Assembly (NCBI GenBank): GCA_910575775.1
Contig: CAJTEY010000007.1
Location: 83,041-147,040 of the forward strand
Origin: Lachnospiraceae bacterium
GTDB taxonomy: Bacteria; Bacillota; Clostridia; Lachnospirales; Lachnospiraceae
Length of the DNA: 64,000 bases
Reading direction: 5' to 3'
Part shown: in pieces, positions 36,523 through 45,204 of the stretch
Numbering within the stretch: the stretch's first letter is position 1
Layout of the letters: each line of letters starts with the position of its first letter
Notes under the pieces: generated by a model
Told to the model about the DNA's origin: nothing
What the model saw: only the letters and a program-made list of their open reading frames with translations
The model's database searches: none
Translations under genes and position numbers: made by a program

Positions 36523-37947
36523 CTAAAAGCGCATGTAAATAAACTGCTCCGTATGATAGCCTGCCCCATAAATGCCAAAAATAAAAATAGCTGTCAGAAG
36601 CAGATAGAACACCAGATACCTCTTTCCGTTGTTCTTTTGCTGGATCAATATCGGAAGTTCCATTTTTGTACGATCACACAGTCTGTCCGCCAGCCAGACA
36701 ATAAAAATCCCGCTGACCCCGATCCCGATCTCAACTTCGTTTAATTGCAGGCTTTCCGCCGCCTGTCTCATACGTTCCGGCCACAGTCCCGCCGTCGCCA
36801 TCTGGCGGATATAACGAAATGCACCGTCCAGACTGTCTGCCCGGAAAAAGATCCATGCAAACCCTGCCAGCCAGAAGGTGAGTATCCTGCTTTTGACTCT
36901 TTGTCCCGTAAGTGAATCGGCGAGGAGATACATCCCATGCAAAAACCCCCATACCAGAAAATGCATTCCTGCCCCGTGCCATGCGCCGCATACAAGAAAC
37001 ACAATCAAAATATTAAGATTCTTCCTAAAGCGCCCCTTCCTGTTTCCCCCCAGGGGAATATAAATATAGTCCCGAAGCCATCCGCTTAAGGAAATATGCC
37101 ATCTTCGCCAAAACTCCTGAATGTTTTTCGCCCTGTACGGCGCTCTGAAATTCTCCTGAAGCTCTATCCCAAACAGCTTTGCACAGCCTGCCGCAATATA
37201 GGAATATCCGGCAAAATCACAGTAAATCTGAATCGAATACATCAGAACTCCAAGCAGTAGCCAAAAACTATCAAACTCTTCCGGCTCCGCAAACAACGGA
37301 TTGACCAGCCGGCCCAGCCTGTCCGCCACCACCAGCTTCATAAAATACCCCCAAAGCATATATGTGAAAGCAGCAGACAGCCTTCCTCGGTTCCAAAATC
37401 TGACCTCTTCCAGTTTTTTCATCTGCGGAAGAAATGCCTCTCCCCGCTCGATCGGGCCACTGACAAACTTTGGAAAAAAGGACAGATAACAGGCAAGATG
37501 TCCAAACTTTCTTTCCGCCGCAATTCTGTGTTTATATACATCCACCAGATAACCAATCGCCTGAAATGAGTAAAAGGACAGGCCTGCCGGCATCATTAGA
37601 TTTTTTAGCATACGCTCCGAAATTCTGTCCGTAAGACCAAAACAGTCAGCCAGATATCCCGTGTATTTGTATACCGCCAGCAAAAAAGTCAGACCCCATA
37701 CCGCTGCAAAAGTGATCCTTCCCGCCTTTTTGCAAGCGCCTTTGTCCCGGAGTTTTTCGATATAAGCAGCCATGAAATAGGTAACTGACGTAATCGCAAT
37801 CAGAATAATCAGCGACCTTAGTTCCATATAAGCGCAGAACACATAGCCGGCCGCCAAAAGTACACCGGAACGCCATTTTGCAGGTAGCAGAAAAAAAGCT
37901 GGTACAGTCATCCCCAGCAGAAGCAGGAAAAATTTTGATAAAAACAC
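36523..37947 (-). CDS. MBOAT-family O-acyltransferase (AlgI/DltB-like)
   Basis: This 474-residue protein has about twelve membrane helices and passes acyl groups across the membrane to a surface polymer. Family marks are MMPAGLSFYSFQAIGYLVDVYKH, the SGPIERGEAF segment, EFWRRWHISLSGWLRDYIYIPLGGNRKG and the catalytic His in LVCGAWHGAGMHF. The GTG at 37947 is taken as start because AGGAGG lies 7 bases upstream and the protein then opens with a membrane helix; the ATG at 38007 would add 20 unrelated residues. It pairs with the SGNH protein downstream. Confidence 0.92.
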   Translation of the reverse strand: MFLSKFFLLLLGMTVPAFFLLPAKWRSGVLLAAGYVFCAYMELRSLIILIAITSVTYFMAAYIEKLRDKGACKKAGRITFAAVWGLTFLLAVYKYTGYLADCFGLTDRISERMLKNLMMPAGLSFYSFQAIGYLVDVYKHRIAAERKFGHLACYLSFFPKFVSGPIERGEAFLPQMKKLEEVRFWNRGRLSAAFTYMLWGYFMKLVVADRLGRLVNPLFAEPEEFDSFWLLLGVLMYSIQIYCDFAGYSYIAAGCAKLFGIELQENFRAPYRAKNIQEFWRRWHISLSGWLRDYIYIPLGGNRKGRFRKNLNILIVFLVCGAWHGAGMHFLVWGFLHGMYLLADSLTGQRVKSRILTFWLAGFAWIFFRADSLDGAFRYIRQMATAGLWPERMRQAAESLQLNEVEIGIGVSGIFIVWLADRLCDRTKMELPILIQQKNNGKRYLVFYLLLTAIFIFGIYGAGYHTEQFIYMRF

Positions 37948-38204
37948 CCTGATTCCTCCTATGATATTTTCGAGTCCCGTCCACTTTTCTGCCGCCTGTC
38001 TTCTCACAGAAACTGCATTTCCGTATCCGCATTTCTATCTGCCTGACACACAAAAGCAGTTCCCTTAAAAGCTTGGCTTTTACACAGCCAGTCCCTCTTC
38101 GAACCGGCTATCCGCTTCAAACTATTAACAGTATAACAAAAAATCGCCCTTTTATAATGAAATTCTCTAAAATTAATAAAAAAATAAGAATCGATATCAC
38201 TGAC

Positions 38205-38954
38205 TCACAGCATAAAGATCTGTCTTTTGCTGAACGCGTATTCAAGGTATTGATTTTTTATCTGGGAGCACTTCCCATGCGGAATGGGAATTTCCACATG
38301 ATTATCCATTGTAATCGCCCGATACGAAATATTCTGGATGAACTCCATGTTCACCAGAAATGACCGGTGCGGATGCAGAAAGTTTTTATAAGATGCAAGT
38401 TTACTGCACAGTATATTCATACTTCCCACACTTTCCAGCACCTTTCCGTTTTCCAGATGAAACATCAGATTCCGTCCTACCACTTCACAGTATAAAAGCT
38501 TATCCAGATGGATCCGTGTGATCCCGCTCTTGCTGTGCAGAATCAGACTATACTGTCTTGCCTTTTCGCATTCTGAAATCACAGATCGTAGCAGACGGTA
38601 CAGATTTTCCTCACTGACAGGCTTCATCTGATAGAAATACGCTCCTACCGTATAAGCTTCCAAAGCGAACTCACTGGAGGATGTCAAAAAAATAATCTTT
38701 ACCGCCTCATCATACTGGCGGATTTCCCTTGCCACGCTTATGCCGTCCGCTCCCGGCATAATCACATCCAGAACCAGAACATCCAGACGCAGTCCGCTTT
38801 TTATCTCAGCCAGAAGCTCTAACGGACTGTGAAATAGAGAATACTCTATCTGCTGATAATATTTCGTACGAAATTGATCCATCAATCCCAGGATCTCGTC
38901 AAGTACCGTCAGGTCATCATCGCAAAATGCTATCCTTATCATGTTAACAGTCAT
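38205..38954 (-). CDS. LytTR-family response regulator (orphan)
   Basis: This 249-residue regulator has a receiver domain (IAFCDDD, VLVLDVIMPG, FLTSSS, MKPVS) and a LytTR domain (ILHSKSGITRIHLDKLLYCEVVGRNL, HRSFLVNMEFIQNI). No histidine kinase gene is next to it. It is 257 bases upstream of the MBOAT/SGNH pair on the same strand, so it may control surface acylation. The ATG at 38942 (MIRIAFCDD) is an equally likely start. Confidence 0.9.
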   Translation of the reverse strand: MTVNMIRIAFCDDDLTVLDEILGLMDQFRTKYYQQIEYSLFHSPLELLAEIKSGLRLDVLVLDVIMPGADGISVAREIRQYDEAVKIIFLTSSSEFALEAYTVGAYFYQMKPVSEENLYRLLRSVISECEKARQYSLILHSKSGITRIHLDKLLYCEVVGRNLMFHLENGKVLESVGSMNILCSKLASYKNFLHPHRSFLVNMEFIQNISYRAITMDNHVEIPIPHGKCSQIKNQYLEYAFSKRQIFML

Positions 38955-39265
38955 CCCTTCTTATATGTATGGTATGGAATCCGCCTCTTGACGCAATGAT
39001 AATTTCTCAATAAAATATCCAACATGCTAATCAGACAAATGCGGTTCCATGTACATAAATACTGTACCAAAAAAAAGACTTCAAAAACTGTTTCCGGCGC
39101 AAAATGCACGTTAAAAGGTACAATTAAACAGTAACCGGGCTTGGAAACCCGATTTAGAATTTTTCATATTCTTTCCCCTCTTTGCATATACTTTAAAAAC
39201 CGAGTGCGCACCACCGTTTTTCCTATCGCACTATTATGGAAGTCATATATGAAAGAGGATCCTTT
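38955..39265. other. Intergenic region between divergent LytTR regulator and bile salt hydrolase
   Basis: This 311-base region is AT-rich and holds no gene. It must contain both divergent promoters. A short CGGG/CCCG hairpin lies near 39136-39151. A possible -10 for the hydrolase (TATACT, about 39187-39192) has no clear -35 box. Confidence 0.4.
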
Positions 39266-40243
39266 ATGTGTACAAGTATTGCTATGAATACCGAAGACTT
39301 TTATTTTGGACGCACAATGGATATCGAGTATTCTTTCGGTGAAAAAGTCGTTTTCACACCAAGAAATTATCCCATATCCTTCCGCAAAAATGACACCCTT
39401 CACAGACATTACGCCATGCTTGGAATGGCCAGCGTAATGGAAAACTATCCGCTCTACGCGGAAGCGGTAAATGAGCGGGGACTGTGCATCGCCGGCCTGA
39501 ATTTTCCCGACAATGCCTATTATCCCCAGAAAGAAGACCCTGTCCGGCATAATGTGTCACCCTTTGAGCTGATCCTGTGGCTGTGCGCCAAATGCGCTTC
39601 TGTCACGGACGTAAAAGCGCTTATGGCTTCCACCCATCTGATAAGCATTCCGTTCAATGACGACCTGCCGCTGACACCGCTGCACTGGCATATCGCAGAC
39701 AGAGAGCATTCCATTGTTCTGGAATCCACACAAAACGGGCTGGAGCTATACGACAACCCTGTGGGAGTACTGACCAATAATCCAGGATTCCATTTTCAGA
39801 CCACCAACCTGTGCCAGTATATGAATCTGACCACAGCCTGTCCGCAAAACTGTTTCAGCAATATAAAAAGCCTTGTCCCTTTCGGACAAGGCTTAGGCAG
39901 CTTTGGTCTGCCGGGTGACTACTCTCCCGCTTCACGTTTTGTAAAAGCAGCTTACCTCTCCATGAATTCCGTCTGTGAAAAGGATGAGATGAGCAGCGTC
40001 TCTCAATTATTTCATATTCTGGATTCTGTCTCCATGATTCGTGGAAGTGTCGTAACCAAGCAGGAGCATTACGACACCACCACCTACGCTTGCTGCATGA
40101 ACGCCACAAAGGGCAGATATTACTATAAAACCTACGCCAACTCGCAGCTTACCGCAGTCGACCTCCTCCATGAAAATCTGGATGCGCAAGCGCTGAAAAC
40201 CTATCCTCTGGTGACAGAGCCGCAGATTTCATGGGCCAACTGA
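39266..40243 (+). CDS. bsh: Choloylglycine hydrolase (bile salt hydrolase)
   Basis: This 325-residue Ntn-hydrolase cleaves the amide bond of glycine- or taurine-conjugated bile acids. Catalytic residues are Cys2 (exposed when the initiator Met is removed), Arg16, Asp19, Asn79 (GLNFP), Asn171 (VLTN) and Arg224 (SPASRF). They line up with Cys2, Arg18, Asp21, Asn82, Asn175 and Arg228 of the Clostridium perfringens enzyme, and MDIEYSF is shared with it. The ATG at 39266 is required to place Cys at position 2 and is preceded by AGAGG. No signal peptide is present. Penicillin V acylase activity is the main alternative but less likely. Confidence 0.93.
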   Translation: MCTSIAMNTEDFYFGRTMDIEYSFGEKVVFTPRNYPISFRKNDTLHRHYAMLGMASVMENYPLYAEAVNERGLCIAGLNFPDNAYYPQKEDPVRHNVSPFELILWLCAKCASVTDVKALMASTHLISIPFNDDLPLTPLHWHIADREHSIVLESTQNGLELYDNPVGVLTNNPGFHFQTTNLCQYMNLTTACPQNCFSNIKSLVPFGQGLGSFGLPGDYSPASRFVKAAYLSMNSVCEKDEMSSVSQLFHILDSVSMIRGSVVTKQEHYDTTTYACCMNATKGRYYYKTYANSQLTAVDLLHENLDAQALKTYPLVTEPQISWAN

Positions 40244-40255
40244 CATACGATTTTC

Positions 40256-41941
40256 TTACTGCCAGCGGGCATTTTTCAGTCTAAAAGCACCGATCAGTTC
40301 TTTCAGCATACCAGACTGGGATGACAGCTCCTGGCTGGCCGCCGCACACTCCTGGCTGGTCGCGGAGTTGTTCTCCACCACCGCTGAAATCTGCTCGACA
40401 CCGGTAGCCACCTGTTCCATCGCGATGGTCTGCTTTTCCACCGCCTCTACAACCTGTTCCATCTTGACAGTCACGTTGCCTGCCAGTTCTCCTGTCCGCT
40501 CCAGCGCTTCCGACACTCTGTTCATAACCTTGCCGCCTTCCGTGATTGTCGCGGCGGAGCTCTCTATCAATTCCTTAGTCGCCTTGGCTGCCTCATCCGA
40601 TTTCGAAGCAAGACTGCTGATCTCCTCCGCAACCACGGCGAATCCTTTGCCTGCGCTGCCGGCTCTTGCCGCCTCGACAGCCGCATTCAGCGAAAGAATG
40701 TTGATCTGGAATGCAATGTTTTCTATCGTTGCGATGATGGTGCTGATCTGTTTGGAATCGCTGGCAATGCGCTCCATGGAAACGCTCAGCTCCTTCACAT
40801 TCTCCATGCTGACGCCAAGCTGTGTTCCTGCCTGGTTGGTAATCCGGCCCACCTCCTCGGCCGCAATCGAAGTCTCTTTTGCACTGGCTGAAATGTCCGT
40901 AATCGTAGTGGAAATCTCGGTAACGGCGCTGGCCTGCTCGGTCGCCCCCTGCGCCAGCGTCTGGGCACTTGCAGATACCTGATCCGAACCGTCGGATACA
41001 TGATTGGCACTGGCCGCAATCTGTCCCATCGTCTGATTCAGCGCACCCAGAATACTGTCCAGAGACTTCTTGATCGCCAGAAAGTCGCCCGTATAATCCT
41101 GCTGTGCTTCCCGTGTCAGATCTCCCTTCGCAATCGCTCCCAATATATCAGAAATCTCACCAATGTATGCGCGGAGGCTGATCACGGTGCCTTCAAATAT
41201 TTCCCCCAGCAGACCAATCTCATCATTGGAGCGGACACCAATCTTTACTTCCTCGCCGTCAGCCAGTCCAAGCTCGCCCTTTTCCAGCCGCATAGCCGCC
41301 TGCGTAATTTTGGCAAGCGGTCCCGACACACCTTTTTTCAGATAAACCAGAAGGAACAAAATACAGACAATAATCACCGCCACACTGATCACTGCAGCAT
41401 ATGTAATAATTCTGGCTGTCTCCTCCTTCGCCTCAGTCATGGATATGCCAGCGAAGATCAGACCTTCAATCTGTCCGTTCTCTCCCTTAGTCGGGACATA
41501 GGAACACAGATAAGTCTCTCCCAGAATATCCGCCTCACCCACATAGGACTGGCCCTTCTTCAATACAATATCAATCAGATTGGAGGCCAGCTTGGTTCCC
41601 ACAACGCGTTCCCCGTTTTTGGTCACCGTGCTGTATGCCCTCGTATCTCCCTCAAAAATAGTAAATTCGCAACCCATGCGCTCCTTCATTCCGTCCAATA
41701 TCTGGTTGATGTCATCCTCTTCAGATACCCGGCTCAGCTCATAAGCAAGTGCATTTGTCCCGTTCGTACAAATTTGTTTCTGCATACTCCTAACAAGGGA
41801 ATTGTACATATAAACACAGATAGTTACTGCAAAAACTACAGAAATGGCCTGCATGATCACTACAACATTGCCGACCTTTTTCCCGATACGCTTTCTCTTT
41901 CTGCCGCCGCCTTTTTTCACAATCGCCTGTTCATTTCCCAT
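40256..41941 (-). CDS. Methyl-accepting chemotaxis protein with an extracellular sensor
   Basis: This 561-residue chemoreceptor has a basic N-terminus, a first membrane helix near 22-45, a single-Cache-like extracellular domain of about 150 residues (GCEFTIFEGDTRAYSTV, LGETYLCSYVP), a second membrane helix near 185-205, HAMP and a signalling domain with [24 protein letters not shown] precedes the ATG at 41941. It is convergent with the bile salt hydrolase, only 12 bases apart. The ligand is unknown; Cache sensors often bind small carboxylates or amino acids. Confidence 0.93.
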   Translation of the reverse strand: MGNEQAIVKKGGGRKRKRIGKKVGNVVVIMQAISVVFAVTICVYMYNSLVRSMQKQICTNGTNALAYELSRVSEEDDINQILDGMKERMGCEFTIFEGDTRAYSTVTKNGERVVGTKLASNLIDIVLKKGQSYVGEADILGETYLCSYVPTKGENGQIEGLIFAGISMTEAKEETARIITYAAVISVAVIIVCILFLLVYLKKGVSGPLAKITQAAMRLEKGELGLADGEEVKIGVRSNDEIGLLGEIFEGTVISLRAYIGEISDILGAIAKGDLTREAQQDYTGDFLAIKKSLDSILGALNQTMGQIAASANHVSDGSDQVSASAQTLAQGATEQASAVTEISTTITDISASAKETSIAAEEVGRITNQAGTQLGVSMENVKELSVSMERIASDSKQISTIIATIENIAFQINILSLNAAVEAARAGSAGKGFAVVAEEISSLASKSDEAAKATKELIESSAATITEGGKVMNRVSEALERTGELAGNVTVKMEQVVEAVEKQTIAMEQVATGVEQISAVVENNSATSQECAAASQELSSQSGMLKELIGAFRLKNARWQ

Positions 41942-42027
41942 ACTGTTTTTCTCCATTTTCCTAAAATAATAATATTGACCATGCTTTACCTTATCGGGTC
42001 TGTATTGCATAGTCTGCATCTATTGTA

Positions 42028-42333
42028 TCATAAGCGTGGAAAAATACAATCATGTTTTTGCTCTAAAACTTCTAAAATCGGCTTCTGCCATTTCATCTCG
42101 ACAAGATATTCTGTCGTCCCCTCCTCCAGCCGCCTTTTGCCCGTATCTGTAAATCCCCGCCTTTCATAAAACCGCCTGGCATCCGTGTTTTTCTCAAGCA
42201 CCCAGAGATATCTGCAATTCCTTTTTATGGCAAATGCCATCCGTTCGCTGCCGATCCCACAGTTTTCAAAGAAGTGATCTACATACAGCTCCTTGATCCT
42301 GGAAGCGTCATTTACCGTTGCGCGCCGTATCAT
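42028..42333 (-). CDS. GNAT acetyltransferase with an internal deletion
   Basis: This 101-residue protein begins MIRRATVNDASRIK and passes at once into LYVDHFFENCGIGSERM, which normally lies about 50 residues later, after the central strands and before the acetyl-CoA loop (Q/RxxGxG). The rest (LWVLEKNTDARRFYERRGF, LEEGTTEYLVEMKW) is intact. The reading frame is kept, but the substrate half of the domain is missing, so activity is doubtful. AGGAG lies upstream. Confidence 0.7.
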   Translation of the reverse strand: MIRRATVNDASRIKELYVDHFFENCGIGSERMAFAIKRNCRYLWVLEKNTDARRFYERRGFTDTGKRRLEEGTTEYLVEMKWQKPILEVLEQKHDCIFPRL

Positions 42334-42553
42334 CTCTTATGTCTCCTATCCTCTTTTTCAGACTTAATTGAAGCTTATGCGAAACGTATCATATTGCTGC
42401 AATCATAGCAGAGTCCTCCTATTCTTTGTTTGCTGTGGCTTGTTTTTTCCCACCTGCAAGTTTATAATATGGCTGTTAAGAGAAATCGTAAAATAAGCAC
42501 TTTATTGTGCTATAATTACCAAAAGGAAACTATTGTGAAGAAACGGGGACTTT

Positions 42554-42727
42554 ATGGAAAAAAGTTTACCTGCCTGCCCGGTGGAAACGGCATTAATGCT
42601 TATCAGTGATCGCTGGAAAGTGTTAATTATCCTCAACTTACCGGATGGGACAAAGCAATTTGGCGAAATAAAAAAACGGTTGGAAATGTATCTCAAAAAG
42701 TCTTACCGGCAAATTTGCATTCAATGA
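42554..42727 (+). pseudogene. Broken HxlR-family transcriptional regulator
   Basis: The N-terminal 44 codons (PACPVETALMLISDRWKVLIILNLPDG, FGEIKKRLE) match the HxlR winged helix. After a shift of frame the expected VSQKVL appears in another frame and then ends, so neither frame encodes the recognition helix to the end. It lies just upstream of degV. Confidence 0.65.
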
Positions 42728-42778
42728 TTTGAAAACTGGTTCAATCTACAATACAAGAATATAAGGAAGAAATTCGAT

Positions 42779-43684
42779 ATGAGTGAAACATTTCATATAA
42801 TCAGCGACGGCTCCTGCGATCTGCCTTCCTCGCTGGTGCAGGAAAAAAATATTACGGTCGTTCCCTTTTATGTATCCTTTGACGACGAACAGTATCTGAG
42901 AGAGAAAGTAGACATCGATGTCCGGGACTTCTATCAGATGATGGTGGAGAAAAAGGGCGTATACCCCAAGTCCTCCATGCCATCCATCCGGGATTACGAG
43001 AAAGCTTTCCGGCCCTTCGCAGAAAATGACACTCCTGTCATATGCATCTGCATCACTACCAAGTTCAGCGGTTCCATGCAGTCCGCGCTGAATGCAAAAG
43101 ACCTGGTTCTGGAAACATACCCCCATGCCAGGATCACCGTCATTGATGCCACTGTCAATACGGTTCTGCAGGGCCAGTACGTTCTGGAGGCAGCCAGTCT
43201 GCGGGACCACGGTTTTAGCTATCGGGATGCCATTGCGCGGCTGGAGGCCATCAAGAGTACCGGCCGGATTTTCTTTACCGTGGGAAATATGGAATACTTA
43301 AGACATGGCGGCAGGATCGGAAAGGTGGCGGCTCTTGCCGGAGGCGCACTGGATATCCGCCCCGTCATCACCTTGAAACAGGGCGAAATCTTCCCCTCCG
43401 GCCTCGACCGGGGACGGAAGCGCACCTTGAAAAAGGTCATGTCCCTCCTTCTGGAATACTTGCAGGAAAGTGCTCTTGGGGCTGGCTGTTACAGTTTTGC
43501 CGTCGGATACGGTTATGACAGGGAGGAAGGACTCGCCTTCCGTGATCAGGCGGTTGCCTTCCTGCGCGAAAAGGGCTATGCCATAGATGAGATACCCCTT
43601 TACCAGATCGGCGCCACCATCGGCGTACACACCGGGCCTTATCCGCTGGGATTCGGAATCATTGAACGAGGGATTCACGATTAG
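42779..43684 (+). CDS. DegV family fatty-acid-binding protein
   Basis: This 301-residue protein belongs to the DegV/FakB family, which holds a fatty acid for a kinase such as FakA. It shows the N-terminal IISDGSCDLPSSL, the CICITTKFSGSMQSA segment and the GRIFFTVGNMEYLRHGGRIGKVAAL region, then the C-terminal IGVHTGPYPLGFGI. A GGAAG site lies 9 bases before the ATG. Other DegV genes commonly exist in the same genome, and no FakA gene is nearby. Confidence 0.92.
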   Translation: MSETFHIISDGSCDLPSSLVQEKNITVVPFYVSFDDEQYLREKVDIDVRDFYQMMVEKKGVYPKSSMPSIRDYEKAFRPFAENDTPVICICITTKFSGSMQSALNAKDLVLETYPHARITVIDATVNTVLQGQYVLEAASLRDHGFSYRDAIARLEAIKSTGRIFFTVGNMEYLRHGGRIGKVAALAGGALDIRPVITLKQGEIFPSGLDRGRKRTLKKVMSLLLEYLQESALGAGCYSFAVGYGYDREEGLAFRDQAVAFLREKGYAIDEIPLYQIGATIGVHTGPYPLGFGIIERGIHD

Positions 43685-43751
43685 CCCTTTTCTGCCAGCG
43701 TCCGCTCAGATATCAGATCGTACTTGACAGCCGGAATTATTTTAAAAAATA

Positions 43752-43780
43752 TTGAAGAAAAAGGAGAAAACCGCTATAAT
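43752..43780 (+). promoter_or_regulatory. Sigma-A type promoter of the binding protein-chemoreceptor operon
   Basis: TTGAAG, a 17-base spacer and a perfect TATAAT lie about 100 bases upstream of the ATG at 43882. Confidence 0.65.
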
Positions 43781-43881
43781 ATCCACGGGCTATCCTGTAT
43801 TGGCAGCTTCCCCGAAGCAAACAGGTGGGACAGCATCAGCGCTGGTCAGGGATCGCCGTATATGCTGACATGGAGGGATCT

Positions 43882-45171
43882 ATGAGAAAGAAAATCAACG
43901 CTTTTTTTATCACTGCTGTATTGGCCGCTTCGCTGTCCGGATGTGCCGGATCAAACAAAGAAAATAAAATTACCGATGCCGATATGGAGCTGCGAAATAG
44001 TGCTGAGAACACAGGCGAAACAGAAATCCTGTCTGATAACGGAGATGTCGACCTGACCGTCTGGGGCGGCGAAGAAGATGAGGCGCTATTAGCCCGGATT
44101 ATCGAGGACTTCCAGACGGAATACAAAGGGCAGGCCAATTTCCATATTACATTTACTGCCCAGAGCGAATCTAACTGTAAGGATGCATTAATGGGGGATC
44201 TGGAAGCAGGCGCTGACGTCTTTGCTTTTGCGGATGACCAGCTAAATACGCTCGTAGCTGCCGGTGCACTGGAGCCGGTCGAAAATGCAGACCGCATCAA
44301 ATCTGCAAATCTGCCCGGCGCTGTTGAGGCCGCTTCTGTGGGAAATACACTTTATGCCTACCCTTTAACGGCGGACAACGGCTATTTCCTATATTACAAC
44401 AAACAATTTTTCAATCGGGAAGATATTAAAACCTTTGACCGTATGCTGCAGATTGCAGAGGAAAACGAAAAGAACATTACCATGGACTGGTCTTCCGCCT
44501 GGTATGTCTACTCCTTTTTCGGCAATACCGGCCTGGAAGTCGGGCTAAACAGTGACGGTATTACCAACTTTTGCACCTGGAACCAGACGGAAGGCGACAT
44601 CAAAGGTGAGGACGTTGCCAATGCCATGCTCGCCATTGCAAGCAGCCCGGCTTTTCTCAACACGGTGGAGGAAGGCTTCCTTGAAGGAGTCCGGGACGGT
44701 TCCGTGATAGCCGGAGTCAGCGGCGTATGGAATGCAGTCGCTATGGAAGAAGCGTGGGGTGCAGACTATGGCGCGGCCAGACTTCCGACCTATACCTGTG
44801 CAGGGAAACAGATCCAGATGGCATCCTTTTCCGGCTATAAGCTGATTGGCGTCAATGCTTATTCCGAGCATTATACATGGGCCGTGCGGCTGGCTGAGTG
44901 GATTTCCAACGAGAAGAACCAGCAGCTGCGCTTTGAAATGCGCGGACAGGGACCGGCAAATACAAAAGCCGCTGCGTCCGCCGACGTACAGAACTCTCCC
45001 GCCATCACTGCCCTGCTTGAGCAGTCGGAATTTTCCTGCCTGCAGCGTATTGGCGGCAATTTCTGGGATCCGGTATCCGCATTTGCCCTGAATATGGCGG
45101 CGGGAAACCCGGAAGAAAAAGGACTGCAGGAGCAGCTCGATTCTATGGTGGAAGGAATAACCGCGCCATAA
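43882..45171 (+). CDS. Extracellular solute-binding lipoprotein, sugar type, orphan
   Basis: This 429-residue lipoprotein (lipobox LSGC) starts behind GGAGG. It matches carbohydrate-type binding proteins, with LTVWGGEEDEALLARIIEDF after the linker, VFAFADDQLNTLVAAGALEPV, YPLTADNGYFLYYNKQFF and GVSGVWNAVAM. No permease or ATPase follows. Instead a chemoreceptor gene begins 33 bases downstream under the same promoter. The simplest inference is a ligand-binding partner for that receptor rather than a transporter subunit, though it could share an unlinked permease. Confidence 0.9.
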   Translation: MRKKINAFFITAVLAASLSGCAGSNKENKITDADMELRNSAENTGETEILSDNGDVDLTVWGGEEDEALLARIIEDFQTEYKGQANFHITFTAQSESNCKDALMGDLEAGADVFAFADDQLNTLVAAGALEPVENADRIKSANLPGAVEAASVGNTLYAYPLTADNGYFLYYNKQFFNREDIKTFDRMLQIAEENEKNITMDWSSAWYVYSFFGNTGLEVGLNSDGITNFCTWNQTEGDIKGEDVANAMLAIASSPAFLNTVEEGFLEGVRDGSVIAGVSGVWNAVAMEEAWGADYGAARLPTYTCAGKQIQMASFSGYKLIGVNAYSEHYTWAVRLAEWISNEKNQQLRFEMRGQGPANTKAAASADVQNSPAITALLEQSEFSCLQRIGGNFWDPVSAFALNMAAGNPEEKGLQEQLDSMVEGITAP

Positions 45172-45204
45172 AAGCATAGACATCTTTTGGAGGACACAGG
45201 GATT

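Noticed and set aside
41000..42169. 389-codon open frame on the plus strand
   Set aside because: It is antisense to the chemoreceptor and GNAT genes and has no protein-like motifs.
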